Of a stretch of DNA of 64,000 nucleotides, positions 31,258-40,705 are shown piece by piece (within the stretch, counting starts at the first letter, position 1; every line of letters starts with the position of its first letter). The position numbers and the translations under genes are program-made. Below the pieces are notes generated by a model. That model did no database searches. It saw only the letters and a list, made by a program, of their open reading frames with translations, and was not told the origin of the DNA. Source of the DNA: Pseudomonadota bacterium (GTDB taxonomy: Bacteria; Pseudomonadota; Gammaproteobacteria; Xanthomonadales; Xanthomonadaceae); the NCBI GenBank assembly GCA_018242365.1, contig JAFECB010000017.1, positions 62,001-126,000 of the forward strand. Direction: 5' to 3'.

Positions 31258-31411
31258 CCGCGCATTGTAGGGGCGTGGTCGTACCACCCATCCCCGGTTC
31301 GTCACCGGGTTCCGCGATTCGTCCCAAACCCGCGTCATATCGACACATCGGGCTGGAAGCGTGGATTTGAGGCATGGACGCTGGCAGCCTTTTCCACCAC
31401 CGGGAACTGTC

Positions 31412-32620
31412 ATGCAGCGCCGCCACGATATCGACGCCTTGCGCGTCATCGCCTTCAGCCTGCTCATCCTGTACCACGCGGCGATGGTCTATGTGGCCGA
31501 CTGGGACTTCCACATCAAGAGCACACACACCTTCGAATGGTTGCAATACCCAATGATTGCCCTGAACCGCTGGCGGATGCCGCTGCTGTTCATGATTTCT
31601 GGAATTGCCTTGGGGCTGGCCGGAATCGAGAGCCGCCGCTGGCGCTTTGCCGGAGCGCGCAGCCTGCGCCTGTTGCTGCCGCTGCTGTTCGGGATGCTCG
31701 TGGTGGTGGCGTTTCAGGCCTACTGTGAAGGGCGTGCCAACGGCCATTTGTCGCCCGGCTTGTGGCAGTTCCTGACCAGCTACTGGCAGGTGCATCCATG
31801 GCCGGAAGGCAGTTTCAGCGGCTGGCAGTTCGGCATCACCTGGAACCACCTGTGGTATCTGGCCTATCTGCTGCCCTACACCCTGCTTCTGCTGGCCTTA
31901 GTACCCTTGTTGCAGCGAGTCGCAGGCCGGCTCGCACAGCCCAGGCATCCACGCGTGACTGCCAGCCTGCTGTTGGCATTGCCCATTATCTGGCTACTCG
32001 TCGTGCGGTTGTGGGTGGCACCGCACTATCCCGAGACCCATGCCCTGTTCGGAGATTGGACGGTGCACGCGGAATCGCTGCCCTTGTTCCTGTTCGGCTA
32101 TGTGCTGTCGAGGAATGCTGGCTTCTGGACTTGGGCGCAACGTATCCGTGGGTGGACACTCGCCGTGGCCCTGCTGGCGATCACGGTGGAATTGGGGCTG
32201 CGTTGGCTGAGCCGGAACCCGCCCAGCGGGGAAATGCCGGAGTGGCTGTTCCAGATTCCGTGGTACACGGTGGAACGCTGCGCCCGTGTCACCTATACAT
32301 GGATGGCCTTGCTGGCGCTGTTTGGCTGGGGCCGCGCCCTGCTCGACCGGCCGTTCCGCTGGCTGCCGTATTGCAGCGAGGCCGTGTTTTCCTGGTACAT
32401 CCTGCACCAGACCCTGATCGTCGCCCTCGCCTATTGGTTGATCCCGCTGCACTTGGGCGCGGCCGTCGAGGCAATGCTGGTGGTCGGCGGCACGATCGCA
32501 GGTTGCCTGCTGCTGCACGAATGCCTGATCCGTCGAATCGCCTGGCTGCGTCCGCTGTTCGGCCTCAAGCTGGAACCGAAGCGCTTGCCGGCTCCCGATG
32601 CGCAACCACTAGCTGGATAG
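31412..32620 (+). CDS. Acyltransferase-3 family membrane protein (OpgC-like)
   Basis: A 402-residue integral membrane acyltransferase with about 10 helices. The N-terminus has RRHDIDALRVIAFSLLILYH, where the Arg and His of the first helix are the conserved pair of the acyltransferase-3 family. NRWRMPLLFMISGIALG is the second landmark. Related OpgC proteins add succinyl groups to periplasmic glucans; others acylate surface polysaccharides. It is divergent from the LytTR gene and could be one of its targets, which is inference. Its last 56 bp overlap the 3' end of recJ tail to tail. Confidence 0.85.
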   Translation: MQRRHDIDALRVIAFSLLILYHAAMVYVADWDFHIKSTHTFEWLQYPMIALNRWRMPLLFMISGIALGLAGIESRRWRFAGARSLRLLLPLLFGMLVVVAFQAYCEGRANGHLSPGLWQFLTSYWQVHPWPEGSFSGWQFGITWNHLWYLAYLLPYTLLLLALVPLLQRVAGRLAQPRHPRVTASLLLALPIIWLLVVRLWVAPHYPETHALFGDWTVHAESLPLFLFGYVLSRNAGFWTWAQRIRGWTLAVALLAITVELGLRWLSRNPPSGEMPEWLFQIPWYTVERCARVTYTWMALLALFGWGRALLDRPFRWLPYCSEAVFSWYILHQTLIVALAYWLIPLHLGAAVEAMLVVGGTIAGCLLLHECLIRRIAWLRPLFGLKLEPKRLPAPDAQPLAG

Positions 32621-34262
32621 CATCGCCGCCGCGGTAGTCGTCCGGCACGATGCGATAAGCGATGCGCACGCGTGAAGGCGGCGCATCGTCATTCCAGCCA
32701 TTGAACTGGATCGCGTTGAAGCGCTTGCCATCCAGACCGAGCTCCAGTTTGAGGTGGCGTTCTTTCAACACGCGAAAACCCAACATTTCGAACTCGCCGT
32801 CGAACAATGGTTCGGGATAACCCTGCCCCCAATGGCCACCGTCGCGCAGGGCCAGTGCGGTGTCGATGTGGAATTCATGCGCGGCCAGCGCACCATCGCT
32901 GCGTAACTCTTCGGTCAGCATGTCAGCGGAAAGCCGCTCGCGGGCGACGTCGGCGAAGGCGTCGCGGAAGGTCGGGAATGCATCACGTGGCAGGCTCATC
33001 CCCGCCGCCATCGCATGCCCGCCAAAGCGCGTGATCAGGCCCGGATGGCGGGCATCGACCAAGGCCAGAGCGTCGCGAATATGGAACCCCGGGATCGACC
33101 GCGCCGAACCGCGCAGCACATCACTGTCCGGCTCTGCGGGGGCGAAGGCAACCGCCGGACGATGCAATTTTTCCTTCAGCTTCGAAGCGACCAGCCCGAC
33201 CACGCCGGGATGCCAGTCGGGATCGAACAGACAGGCGGCGAAGCGCGTGTCGAAGCCGTCGAGGCTGGACTCGGCCATGTCCTGCATATCGGTCTGCAAG
33301 GCACGACGTTCCTCATTGATGCCGTGCAGAACCGACGCCAGCTCACGCACCTGGCGCGGGTCATCGTTGAGCAGGCATTCGATGCCGATACCCATGTCTT
33401 CCAGCCGCCCTGCCGCATTGATGCGCGGGCCAATGGCGAAACCGATGTCGGTGGTGGACAGGGTGGCCGCCCGTCGCCCGGAGACTTCGATCAGCGCATT
33501 GAGTCCTGCGCAGCCCTGCCCCGCCCGCAGCCGGCGCAGTCCAGCGCCCACCAAGGCACGGTTGTTGGCATCCAGCGGCACCATGTCTGCGACCGTCCCC
33601 ACGGCCACCAGATCCAGCAACGACGCAAGCTCGGCCTGCACGCCCAATCTGGCCCGCAATGCCAGCAGCAGGTAGAACATCACCCCAACCCCCGCCAGTG
33701 CCTTGCTGGGGAAGGTGCAACCGGGTTGGTTGGGATTGACGATGGCATCCGCCGGCGGCAGCGTCGGGCCCGGCAAATGATGGTCGGTGACGAGCACCCG
33801 CCAGCCCAATGCCTTGGCCGCGGCAATCCCGGCATGACAGGCGATGCCATGATCCACCGTCACCAGCAGGTCCGGTTGCAACCCGACAAGCTCTGCAACC
33901 AAGCCCGGCGTCAATCCATAACCATGCACGATGCGATTGGGCACCGCATGCACGACATTGCGTGCGCCCAGCAGGCGCAAGCCGCGCACCGCGACCGCGC
34001 AGGCGGTGGCACCGTCGCAATCGAAATCCCCCACCACCAGGATGCGAGCATCGCGGGCAATAGCCTCGGCCAGCAGCGCAATTGCCGTATCGATGCCTTT
34101 GAGCTGCGACGGCGGCAACAAATCCGCCAGTTTCGGCATCGCGCTGCGACCATCACTGCCGCGCGTGGCATGTACGCGGCGCAGGACCTCAGGCCAGTGT
34201 GCGGGCCAGTTGCCGACCGGCTCGACGAATGGTCGGCGAACGATACGGCGCGGCGCGCTCAT
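32565..34262 (-). CDS. recJ: Single-stranded-DNA exonuclease RecJ
   Basis: A 565-residue 5'-3' exonuclease for recombination and mismatch repair. DHH-family motifs are present: ILVVGDFDCDGATACAVAVR (motif I), LVTVDHGIACHAGI, VTDHHLPGPTLPPADAIVNP (motif III, DHH) and GVGVMFYLLLALR. The DHHA1 region contains GHAMAAGMSL, and an OB domain lies at the C-terminus. Length and motifs match E. coli RecJ (577). The start overlaps the rpfE stop by 4 bp (ATGA). It ends inside the tail of the convergent acyltransferase gene. Confidence 0.96.
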   Translation of the reverse strand: MSAPRRIVRRPFVEPVGNWPAHWPEVLRRVHATRGSDGRSAMPKLADLLPPSQLKGIDTAIALLAEAIARDARILVVGDFDCDGATACAVAVRGLRLLGARNVVHAVPNRIVHGYGLTPGLVAELVGLQPDLLVTVDHGIACHAGIAAAKALGWRVLVTDHHLPGPTLPPADAIVNPNQPGCTFPSKALAGVGVMFYLLLALRARLGVQAELASLLDLVAVGTVADMVPLDANNRALVGAGLRRLRAGQGCAGLNALIEVSGRRAATLSTTDIGFAIGPRINAAGRLEDMGIGIECLLNDDPRQVRELASVLHGINEERRALQTDMQDMAESSLDGFDTRFAACLFDPDWHPGVVGLVASKLKEKLHRPAVAFAPAEPDSDVLRGSARSIPGFHIRDALALVDARHPGLITRFGGHAMAAGMSLPRDAFPTFRDAFADVARERLSADMLTEELRSDGALAAHEFHIDTALALRDGGHWGQGYPEPLFDGEFEMLGFRVLKERHLKLELGLDGKRFNAIQFNGWNDDAPPSRVRIAYRIVPDDYRGGDAIQLVVAHREPASASVPA

Positions 34263-35191
34263 GCCAGCTCGGCCAGGGGTCTGCGCCAGAACCGCCAGCG
34301 CTGACCGGGATTCAATCTCAACGCCACACCATCGGCAAAATCGAACGTCACGTCCTGTCGACGTGCACGACCTGCGGTTGGTGAGAGCCAGTGCTCCAGC
34401 ACCACCCGCGGATCGTGCTGGCCGCGCAAATCGACCAAGGCGTCGTGTTCGGTATCGTGCTGGAAAGCGGACAACAGCATGCCTTGCAGCTTGCCAAGTC
34501 GCGCAGCACCCTGCACTACCGGATCGTCGGAAAAGATCCTCGGCGCATCGCTTGAAATGGCATCAGGCAAGATCCCGCCACCCCAGAACCACAGTGCGTT
34601 TATCGGCACTCGGCCCGAGGCCAGTCGCACCGCGTTGTGCGGATGGTGATGCAGGACGACTTGCACCTCGTTGGCAAGCACACGCCAACGTCGCGCCTCG
34701 GGACCATCCGGGAGGTGATCGAACACATCATCGCCCAGCGCATCGTCGGGCGAAGCAAACGCAGGCAGCTTCGCTTCGCGTGCCAGCCGCAGATACCAGC
34801 GCGTCGGATGCGGCGCATCCAGATGGAAGCCGAGATCGCCAAACAGCGGCTTCAGCGCCGGCAACAGCGCCTCCACATCGTCCTGATCCAGACCGACGGT
34901 GCGACCAATACCGAGCAAGCGCGCGCCGTTGATGTCCGGCCGGATATGCGCGGGATCGACGCGCAACCACGCCCCGAGGCGGGCATCGTCCTCACCTGTA
35001 TCCAGCAGGCGCGTCAATGCCGCTGCCGGCCAGCCGCGCGGCAGCACATCGAAGTGACGTGCCAACTGGGCGGGTTCGCCCGCTGCTCCCTGGCTACGAT
35101 CCGCGCGACCCAGTGCCTTGGCCAGTCTTGCCGGCAAGGCAATGCCGGCGAAACGCGAGGTCGCCGGCAGCAGCAGGGTCAAGCGAGGCAC
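34259..35191 (-). CDS. rpfE: RpfE-like protein
   Basis: A 310-residue cytoplasmic protein between greA and recJ, the position of rpfE in the Xanthomonas rpf region. Recognisable stretches include LTLLLPATSRFAGIALPARL at the N-terminus, ARLGAWLRVDPAHIRPDING, then NEVQVVLHHHPHNAVR and INALWFWGGGILPD. Relatives are also annotated as phosphoglycerate mutase-like, but I see no clear catalytic motif for that. The start codon is GTG, 3 bp after the greA stop, and the stop overlaps recJ by 4 bp. Mutants in Xanthomonas are reported to show altered exopolysaccharide and virulence; the biochemistry is unknown. Confidence 0.7.
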   Translation of the reverse strand: MPRLTLLLPATSRFAGIALPARLAKALGRADRSQGAAGEPAQLARHFDVLPRGWPAAALTRLLDTGEDDARLGAWLRVDPAHIRPDINGARLLGIGRTVGLDQDDVEALLPALKPLFGDLGFHLDAPHPTRWYLRLAREAKLPAFASPDDALGDDVFDHLPDGPEARRWRVLANEVQVVLHHHPHNAVRLASGRVPINALWFWGGGILPDAISSDAPRIFSDDPVVQGAARLGKLQGMLLSAFQHDTEHDALVDLRGQHDPRVVLEHWLSPTAGRARRQDVTFDFADGVALRLNPGQRWRFWRRPLAELA

Positions 35192-35194
35192 GGC

Positions 35195-35671
35195 TCAGCC
35201 CTTGTAGGCGACCGACACGATCTCGTACTCGCGGGTGCCGCCCGGCGCTTCGATGGTGATGGCATCGCCTTCGTGCTTGCCGATCATGGCGCGAGCGACC
35301 GGCGAGGAAATCGCGATCAGGCCCTGCTTGATGTCGGCTTCGAGGTCACCGACGATCTGGTAGGTCTTCTCCTCGTCGGTATCGCAGTCGACCAGCACCA
35401 CGGTGGCGCCGAACACCACCTTGTCGCCAGCGGCGAGCTGGGCGACGTCGATCACCTGCGCATGCGACAGCTCGGCTTCGAGGTGCTTGATGCGCCCTTC
35501 GATGAAACCCTGCTGCTCGCGCGCGGCATGGTATTCCGCGTTTTCCTTGAGGTCGCCGTGCGCACGCGCTTCGGCGATCGCCTCGATCACCGCCGGTCGC
35601 TTGACCGACTTCAGTTCTTCCAATTCCGCGCGCAAACGCTGCGCGCCCTTGGCCGTCATCGGGACCGGCAT
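35195..35671 (-). CDS. greA: Transcription elongation factor GreA
   Basis: A 158-residue factor that rescues backtracked RNA polymerase. The N-terminal coiled coil ([20 protein letters not shown]) carries the acidic tip in [20 protein letters not shown], with D and E residues that stimulate RNA cleavage. The C-terminal globular domain ends with [21 protein letters not shown] lies 8 bp before the ATG at 35671, which decides this start even though it overlaps the carB 3' end by 16 bp. rpfE follows after 3 bp. Confidence 0.97.
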   Translation of the reverse strand: MPVPMTAKGAQRLRAELEELKSVKRPAVIEAIAEARAHGDLKENAEYHAAREQQGFIEGRIKHLEAELSHAQVIDVAQLAAGDKVVFGATVVLVDCDTDEEKTYQIVGDLEADIKQGLIAISSPVARAMIGKHEGDAITIEAPGGTREYEIVSVAYKG

Positions 35672-38600
35672 GGATCGAGCTCCTTGTGCAATTCCTGCAG
35701 CGAGAGCACATCGCCCTTGCCGCGGTGGTCGAGTGAATGCAGCAGCGCGCTTGCGCCTGCCACGGTGGTGGAATAGGTCACGCGCGCCTGCAGCGCCTCG
35801 CGACGGATCGAGAACGAGTCGGCGATGGCCTGGCGTCCTTCGGTCGTGTTGACGATATAGCAGATTTCGCCGTTCTTGATCAGGTCGACGATATGCGGGC
35901 GGCCTTCGGCGACCTTGTTGATCTTGTCGCAGACCACGCTGTGCTCGCTCAGGTAGTGGGCGGTGCCGCCGGTGGCGACGATGCTGAAGCCGCGTTCCAG
36001 CATGTAACGGGCGACCGGCAACACGCGCGCCTTGTCCGGGTCCCGCACCGAAATGAAGGCCTTGCCGGGCTGCGGCGCCTTGATGTTGGCGGCTTCCTCG
36101 GCGCGCGCGAATGCGGCCTCGAAGCTGCGGCCCACGCCCATCACCTCGCCGGTGGAGCGCATTTCCGGGCCGAGGATCGGATCGACATTCTGGAACTTGG
36201 CGAACGGGAACACCGCTTCCTTCACCGAGTAGTACGAGGGCACGATTTCTTCGGTTGCGCCTTGCTCGGCAAGGGTCTGCCCGGCCATGCAGCGCGCCGA
36301 GATCTTGGCCAGCGGCCGGCCGATCGCCTTGGACACGAAGGGCACGGTACGACTGGCGCGCGGATTCACTTCCAGCAGGTAGATGGTGTCTTCCTCGTCG
36401 CCATCGGGCATGCCGACCTGGACCGCGAACTGGGTGTTCATCAGGCCGATCACGTGCAGCGCCTTGGCCAGTGCCACCACTTGTTCGCGCAGGCGCTCCT
36501 GGGTGCGCTTCGACAACGAATACGGCGGCAGCGAGCAGGACGAATCGCCGGAATGCACGCCGGCTTCCTCGATGTGCTCCATCACCCCGCCCACCAGCAC
36601 ATTGCCGTCGCGGTCGGCGATCACGTCCACATCCACTTCGACCGCGGCATCGAGGAAATGGTCGAGCAGTACCGGCGAATCATTGGAGACCTTCACCGCC
36701 TCGCGCATGTAGCGTTCGAGGTCGGCATCGGCATGCACCACTTCCATCGCCCGTCCGCCCAGCACATAGCTTGGGCGCACGACCAGCGGGTAGCCGATCT
36801 CGCGGGCGTGGGCCAGCGCCTCTTCGGCGCTGCGCGCGGTGCGGTTCGGCGGCTGCTTCAGGCCCAGCGCGTCGACCAGCTTCTGGAAACGCTCGCGATC
36901 TTCGGCCAGATCAATCGAATCCGGCGAGGTGCCGATGATCGGCACGCCATTGGCTTCCAGCGCTTTCGCCAGTTTCAGCGGGGTCTGCCCGCCGTACTGC
37001 ACGATCACGCCCTGCGGCTTCTCCAGCTCGACGATCTCCAGCACGTCTTCCAGTGTCAGCGGCTCGAAATACAGGCGGTCGGAAGTGTCGTAATCGGTGG
37101 AAACGGTTTCCGGGTTGCAGTTGACCATGATGGTCTCGAACCCGTCCTCGCGCAGCGCCAGCGCGGCGTGCACGCAGCAGTAGTCGAATTCGATGCCCTG
37201 GCCGATGCGGTTGGGGCCGCCACCGAGCACCATGATCTTCCGGCGATCACTCGGATTCGCCTCGCACTCGTCCTCGTAGGTCGAATACAGGTAGGCGGTC
37301 GAAGTGGCAAACTCGCCGGCGCAGGAATCCACCCGCTTGTACACCGGACGCACACCGAAGGCCTTGCGCAGCGCGCGCACTGCCGTCTCGTTGGTGCCCG
37401 CCAGTTGCGCGATGCGGGCATCGGAAAAGCCCATGCGCTTGAGCGCGCGCAGGCGCTTGCCGTCGAGACCATCGAGGCCACGGTGCACCACGTCCATTTC
37501 GGCATCGATCAATTCCTCGATCTGATCGAGGAACCAAGGATCGACGAAGGACAGCGCGTGCACGTCCTCCACGCTCATGCCGGCACGGAAGCCATCGGCA
37601 AGATGGAAGATGCGCTCCGGGCCAGGCTCCTTCAATTCACGACGCAACGTCACCAGGCCTTCGTCGGAGCCGAGGTCGAGCCCTGTCGGATCCAGCCCGG
37701 TCTTGCCGATCTCCAGCCCGCGCAAGGCCTTCTGCAGCGATTCCTGGAAGCTGCGGCCGATCGCCATCACCTCGCCCACCGATTTCATCTGGGTGGTCAG
37801 GCGTGCATCGGCAGCCGGGAACTTCTCGAAGGCGAAACGTGGAATCTTGGTGACGACATAGTCGATCGACGGCTCGAAGCTCGCAGGCGTCAGGCCGCCA
37901 GTGATCTCGTTCTTGAGTTCATCCAGCGTGTAACCGACCGCCAGCTTGGCCGCCACCTTGGCAATCGGGAAGCCCGTGGCCTTCGAAGCCAGCGCGCTGG
38001 AGCGCGAGACGCGCGGATTCATCTCGATGACGACCACGCGGCCGTCTTTGGCATTGATGCCGAACTGCACATTGCTGCCGCCGGTATCCACACCGATCTT
38101 GCGCAATACCGCAATCGAGGCATCACGCAGGCGCTGGTATTCCTTGTCTGTCAGGGTCTGCGCCGGTGCCACCGTGATCGAATCGCCGGTGTGCACGCCC
38201 ATCGCGTCGAAGTTCTCGATGGAGCAGACGATGATGCAGTTGTCGGCGGTGTCGCGCACCACCTCCATCTCGAATTCCTTCCAGCCCAGCACCGACTCTT
38301 CGATCAGCACCTCGTGGGTGGGTGACAGTTCGAGGCCACGCCTGACGATCTCCTCGAACTCCTCGCGGTTGTAGGCGATCCCGCCACCGGTGCCGCCGAG
38401 CGTGAACGAGGGCCGGATGATGGTGGGAAAGCCGACCTGGGCCTGGATGTCCAGCGCCTGTTCGTAGGACTTCGCCACTTCCGACTTCGGGCTGTCCAGG
38501 CCGATTTCGGTCATCGCCCGCTTGAACAGCTCGCGGTCCTCGGCGGTGCGGATCGCATCGCGCTTGGCGCCGATCAGTTCGACCTTGTACTTCTCCAGCA

Positions 38601-38919
38601 CGCCATTGTCGGCCAGGTCCAGCGCGCAGTTCAGCGCAGTCTGCCCACCCATGGTCGGCAGGATCGCATCGGGCTGCTCCTTGGCGATGATCTTCTCGAC
38701 CGTCTGCCAGTTGATCGGCTCGATGTAGACCGCATCGGCCATGTCCGGGTCGGTCATGATCGTGGCCGGGTTGCTGTTGACCAGCACCACCCGGTAGCCC
38801 TCGTCACGCAGGGCCTTGCAGGCCTGCGCACCGGAGTAGTCGAACTCGCAGGCCTGGCCAATGACAATCGGGCCAGCGCCGATGATGAGGATGGTTTTGA
38901 GGTCTGTACGTTTTGGCAT
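35656..38919 (-). CDS. carB: Carbamoyl-phosphate synthase, large subunit
   Basis: A 1087-residue enzyme that makes carbamoyl phosphate for arginine and pyrimidines, using ammonia from CarA. It has two ATP-grasp halves. The first begins [20 protein letters not shown], the second [19 protein letters not shown]. Each has a PSYVLGG- or [11 protein letters not shown] ATP loop (about 165 and 715). The C-terminal MGS-like domain (about 940-1070), where UMP and ornithine bind in E. coli, includes [20 protein letters not shown] lies 7 bp before the ATG and overlaps the end of the inserted four-helix-bundle gene. greA overlaps its 3' end. Confidence 0.98.
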   Translation of the reverse strand: MPKRTDLKTILIIGAGPIVIGQACEFDYSGAQACKALRDEGYRVVLVNSNPATIMTDPDMADAVYIEPINWQTVEKIIAKEQPDAILPTMGGQTALNCALDLADNGVLEKYKVELIGAKRDAIRTAEDRELFKRAMTEIGLDSPKSEVAKSYEQALDIQAQVGFPTIIRPSFTLGGTGGGIAYNREEFEEIVRRGLELSPTHEVLIEESVLGWKEFEMEVVRDTADNCIIVCSIENFDAMGVHTGDSITVAPAQTLTDKEYQRLRDASIAVLRKIGVDTGGSNVQFGINAKDGRVVVIEMNPRVSRSSALASKATGFPIAKVAAKLAVGYTLDELKNEITGGLTPASFEPSIDYVVTKIPRFAFEKFPAADARLTTQMKSVGEVMAIGRSFQESLQKALRGLEIGKTGLDPTGLDLGSDEGLVTLRRELKEPGPERIFHLADGFRAGMSVEDVHALSFVDPWFLDQIEELIDAEMDVVHRGLDGLDGKRLRALKRMGFSDARIAQLAGTNETAVRALRKAFGVRPVYKRVDSCAGEFATSTAYLYSTYEDECEANPSDRRKIMVLGGGPNRIGQGIEFDYCCVHAALALREDGFETIMVNCNPETVSTDYDTSDRLYFEPLTLEDVLEIVELEKPQGVIVQYGGQTPLKLAKALEANGVPIIGTSPDSIDLAEDRERFQKLVDALGLKQPPNRTARSAEEALAHAREIGYPLVVRPSYVLGGRAMEVVHADADLERYMREAVKVSNDSPVLLDHFLDAAVEVDVDVIADRDGNVLVGGVMEHIEEAGVHSGDSSCSLPPYSLSKRTQERLREQVVALAKALHVIGLMNTQFAVQVGMPDGDEEDTIYLLEVNPRASRTVPFVSKAIGRPLAKISARCMAGQTLAEQGATEEIVPSYYSVKEAVFPFAKFQNVDPILGPEMRSTGEVMGVGRSFEAAFARAEEAANIKAPQPGKAFISVRDPDKARVLPVARYMLERGFSIVATGGTAHYLSEHSVVCDKINKVAEGRPHIVDLIKNGEICYIVNTTEGRQAIADSFSIRREALQARVTYSTTVAGASALLHSLDHRGKGDVLSLQELHKELDPCRSR

Positions 38920-38922
38920 GAA

Positions 38923-39324
38923 TCAACTCCGGGACCGGGGACCCGGGATCGGGGACCCGGGGTCGAGCTTGGCGGACAGCGCTTGGTGGAGTCGGCGCAA
39001 CATCTTGCTGACGCGCTCGCACATATCGAGGGCTTGTTCGATCTTCGCGTGGTCGCCGAGTTCCAGGGAGGCAGCCAGCATCAGCTGCGTTTGCAGCTCA
39101 GCGGCGGAACCGCAGGCCTGCGACACGAACCGCGCATAATCGCGGGTCGTTGCGCGTACATTGCCTTCCGCAATGTTGGACGGCACGGACACGGCAGCCC
39201 GCTGAAGCTGGGAACTCAAGCCATAACGCTCTTCCCTGGGGAAGTCCGCGACCAGCGAATAGACTGCCTTGGCCAGCGTCATGGCGGTTTGCCACACTTC
39301 CAGTTCGCGAAAATGGGAAGCCAT
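38923..39324 (-). CDS. Four-helix-bundle protein (23S rRNA intervening-sequence/S23 family) inside carAB
   Basis: A 133-residue helical protein of the S23/IVP family (PF05635). The signature is YGLSSQLQRAAVSVPSNIAE followed by G (about 34-54), preceded by FRELEVWQTAMTLAKAVYSL. Members are found inside 23S rRNA intervening sequences and as solo genes; a relative, Avd, acts in diversity-generating retroelements. The function of solo copies is unknown. The start codon overlaps the carA stop by 1 bp (TGATG) and the stop lies 3 bp before carB, so it is embedded in the carAB operon. Its last residues (DPGSPIPGPRSRS) are translated repeat DNA, and inverted GGGGACC-type repeats flank it. Confidence 0.9.
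   Translation of the reverse strand: MASHFRELEVWQTAMTLAKAVYSLVADFPREERYGLSSQLQRAAVSVPSNIAEGNVRATTRDYARFVSQACGSAAELQTQLMLAASLELGDHAKIEQALDMCERVSKMLRRLHQALSAKLDPGSPIPGPRSRS
38929..38966. repeat. GGGGACC-type repeat, carB side
   Basis: Tandem-like units built on GGGACC and GGGGACCC fill this stretch. It encodes the C-terminal residues of the four-helix-bundle protein. It is the inverted counterpart of the repeat at 39332-39368. Confidence 0.85.
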
Positions 39325-40496
39325 CAGGTAACGATCCCACGGTCCCCGGTCCCCGGTCCCCGGTCCCGTTCCATCATCGCAATGAACTTGTCGAACAGCG
39401 GCGCAACATCGTGCGGACCAGGCGCGGCTTCCGGATGGCCCTGGAAACTGAAGGCCGGCGCATCGGTCAATTCGATGCCCTGGTTGGTGCCATCGAACAG
39501 GGAGCGATGGGTGACGCGGGCGTTTGCCGGCAGGCTGGCCTCGTCGATGCAGAAACCGTGATTCTGCGAGGTGATCATCACCCGGCCGCTGTCGAGGTCC
39601 TGCACCGGGTGATTGGCACCGTGGTGGCCGTGCGGCATCTTCATGGTCCGTGCACTGATCGCCAGCCCCAGCAGCTGATGGCCCAGGCAGATGCCGTACA
39701 GTGGAACCTTCGCCGCGACGAATTCACGCGTCGCCGTGATCGCATAGTCGCAAGCGGCCGGATCGCCGGGGCCGTTGGAAAGGAACACGCCATCGGGATT
39801 CATCGCCAGCACCTCGCTGGCAGGTGTCTGCGCCGGCACCACATGCACGTCGCAGCCGCGTTCGGCCAGCATGCGCAGGATGTTGCGTTTGGCACCGAAG
39901 TCGTAAGCCACGACCTTGAACCTCGGCATGGCGGAGACGAACGCATTGCGGTCGAGATCCAGCTGGCCCTCGTTCCAGCGATACGCTGCGGTGGTGCTGA
40001 CGACCTTGGCCAGATCCATGCCGGTCAAACCGGGGAACTTGCGTGCGGCTTCGATGGCAGCATCGACATCGAGTGTTTCGTCGTGCCGGGAAGCAGCCAG
40101 CAGGGCCGCGCTCTGAGCACCGCGTTCACGCAGCAGCCGGGTGAGCTTGCGGGTATCGATCCCTGCGATCGCGCGGATGTCCCGCGCCTGCAGCCATTCC
40201 GGCAGCGTCACCTGGCTGCGCCAGTTGCTGGGCCGGCGCGGCACGTCGCGAACGATCAGGCCGGCGGCCCAGGCCTTTCCAGCTTCATCGTCCTGCCCGG
40301 TGCAGCCGGTGTTGCCGATATGTGGGTAGGTCAGGGTGACCAGCTGGCGGGCATAGGAAGGATCGGTGAGGATCTCCTGATAGCCGGTCATCGCCGTGTT
40401 GAACACGGCCTCGCCCACCGACAAACCGGGGGCACCCACGGAAATGCCCTCGAAGACCGTACCGTCTTCAAGCGCGAGGATGGCGGGAATATTCAA
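39324..40496 (-). CDS. carA: Carbamoyl-phosphate synthase, small (glutaminase) subunit
   Basis: A 390-residue glutamine amidotransferase partner of CarB. The N-terminal domain starts [20 protein letters not shown]. The class I glutaminase domain has [16 protein letters not shown] with the catalytic Cys (about 266), and the His and Glu in [13 protein letters not shown] (about 350). The start codon is TTG, as in E. coli carA, with AAAGG about 8 bp upstream. The conserved end [14 protein letters not shown] is followed by an abnormal tail [12 protein letters not shown] encoded by the tandem repeat. A terminator-like hairpin lies in the leader. dapB lies upstream, separated by the repeat-protein gene. 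Confidence 0.97.
   Translation of the reverse strand: MNIPAILALEDGTVFEGISVGAPGLSVGEAVFNTAMTGYQEILTDPSYARQLVTLTYPHIGNTGCTGQDDEAGKAWAAGLIVRDVPRRPSNWRSQVTLPEWLQARDIRAIAGIDTRKLTRLLRERGAQSAALLAASRHDETLDVDAAIEAARKFPGLTGMDLAKVVSTTAAYRWNEGQLDLDRNAFVSAMPRFKVVAYDFGAKRNILRMLAERGCDVHVVPAQTPASEVLAMNPDGVFLSNGPGDPAACDYAITATREFVAAKVPLYGICLGHQLLGLAISARTMKMPHGHHGANHPVQDLDSGRVMITSQNHGFCIDEASLPANARVTHRSLFDGTNQGIELTDAPAFSFQGHPEAAPGPHDVAPLFDKFIAMMERDRGPGTGDRGIVT
39332..39368. repeat. GGTCCCC tandem repeat, carA side
   Basis: The 7-bp unit GGTCCCC is repeated about four times on the plus strand. Read on the minus strand it encodes the terminal residues [11 protein letters not shown] of CarA. With the copy at 38929-38966 it forms inverted arms around the four-helix-bundle gene. 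Confidence 0.88.
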
Positions 40497-40520
40497 GTGC
40501 GTCGCCTTTCTGTAGGTTGC

Positions 40521-40553
40521 AAAAAAGCGCCGAAGCGGTGATGACCGGTTCGG
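40521..40553 (-). terminator. Terminator or attenuator in the carA leader
   Basis: On the minus strand CCGAA-C-CGGT-CATC-ACCG-C-TTCGG forms a stem with one internal mismatch, followed by CGCTTTTTT. It ends only 24 bp before the carA start. It may terminate the upstream repeat-protein gene or act as a carAB attenuator. Confidence 0.75.
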
Positions 40554-40579
40554 AGCTGTGTGTGTTCAGGCGAGGGGGA

Positions 40580-40585
40580 ATTGTA
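40580..40585 (-). promoter_or_regulatory. Candidate carA promoter -10 box
   Basis: TACAAT on the minus strand lies 84 bp before the carA start and about 27 bp before the terminator-like hairpin. The next bases are TCCCCCTCGCC, so the transcript would begin in a pyrimidine run. No good -35 box is seen. Confidence 0.35.
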
Positions 40586-40705
40586 CCGACGCCGGCCGGC
40601 ATGCGCCAGCGATTCTTGCTTTCGCGTTGACGGAAAGCCGCCGTTGCCCTACCCGATCAATCGAACGCTTGCGACTGCGCGTCTGCCGGGATGCTGCCTA
40701 GGCGA

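Noticed and set aside
35737..38325. An 862-codon open frame opposite carB
   Set aside because: It is an antisense shadow produced by codon bias; carB on the other strand has every expected motif.
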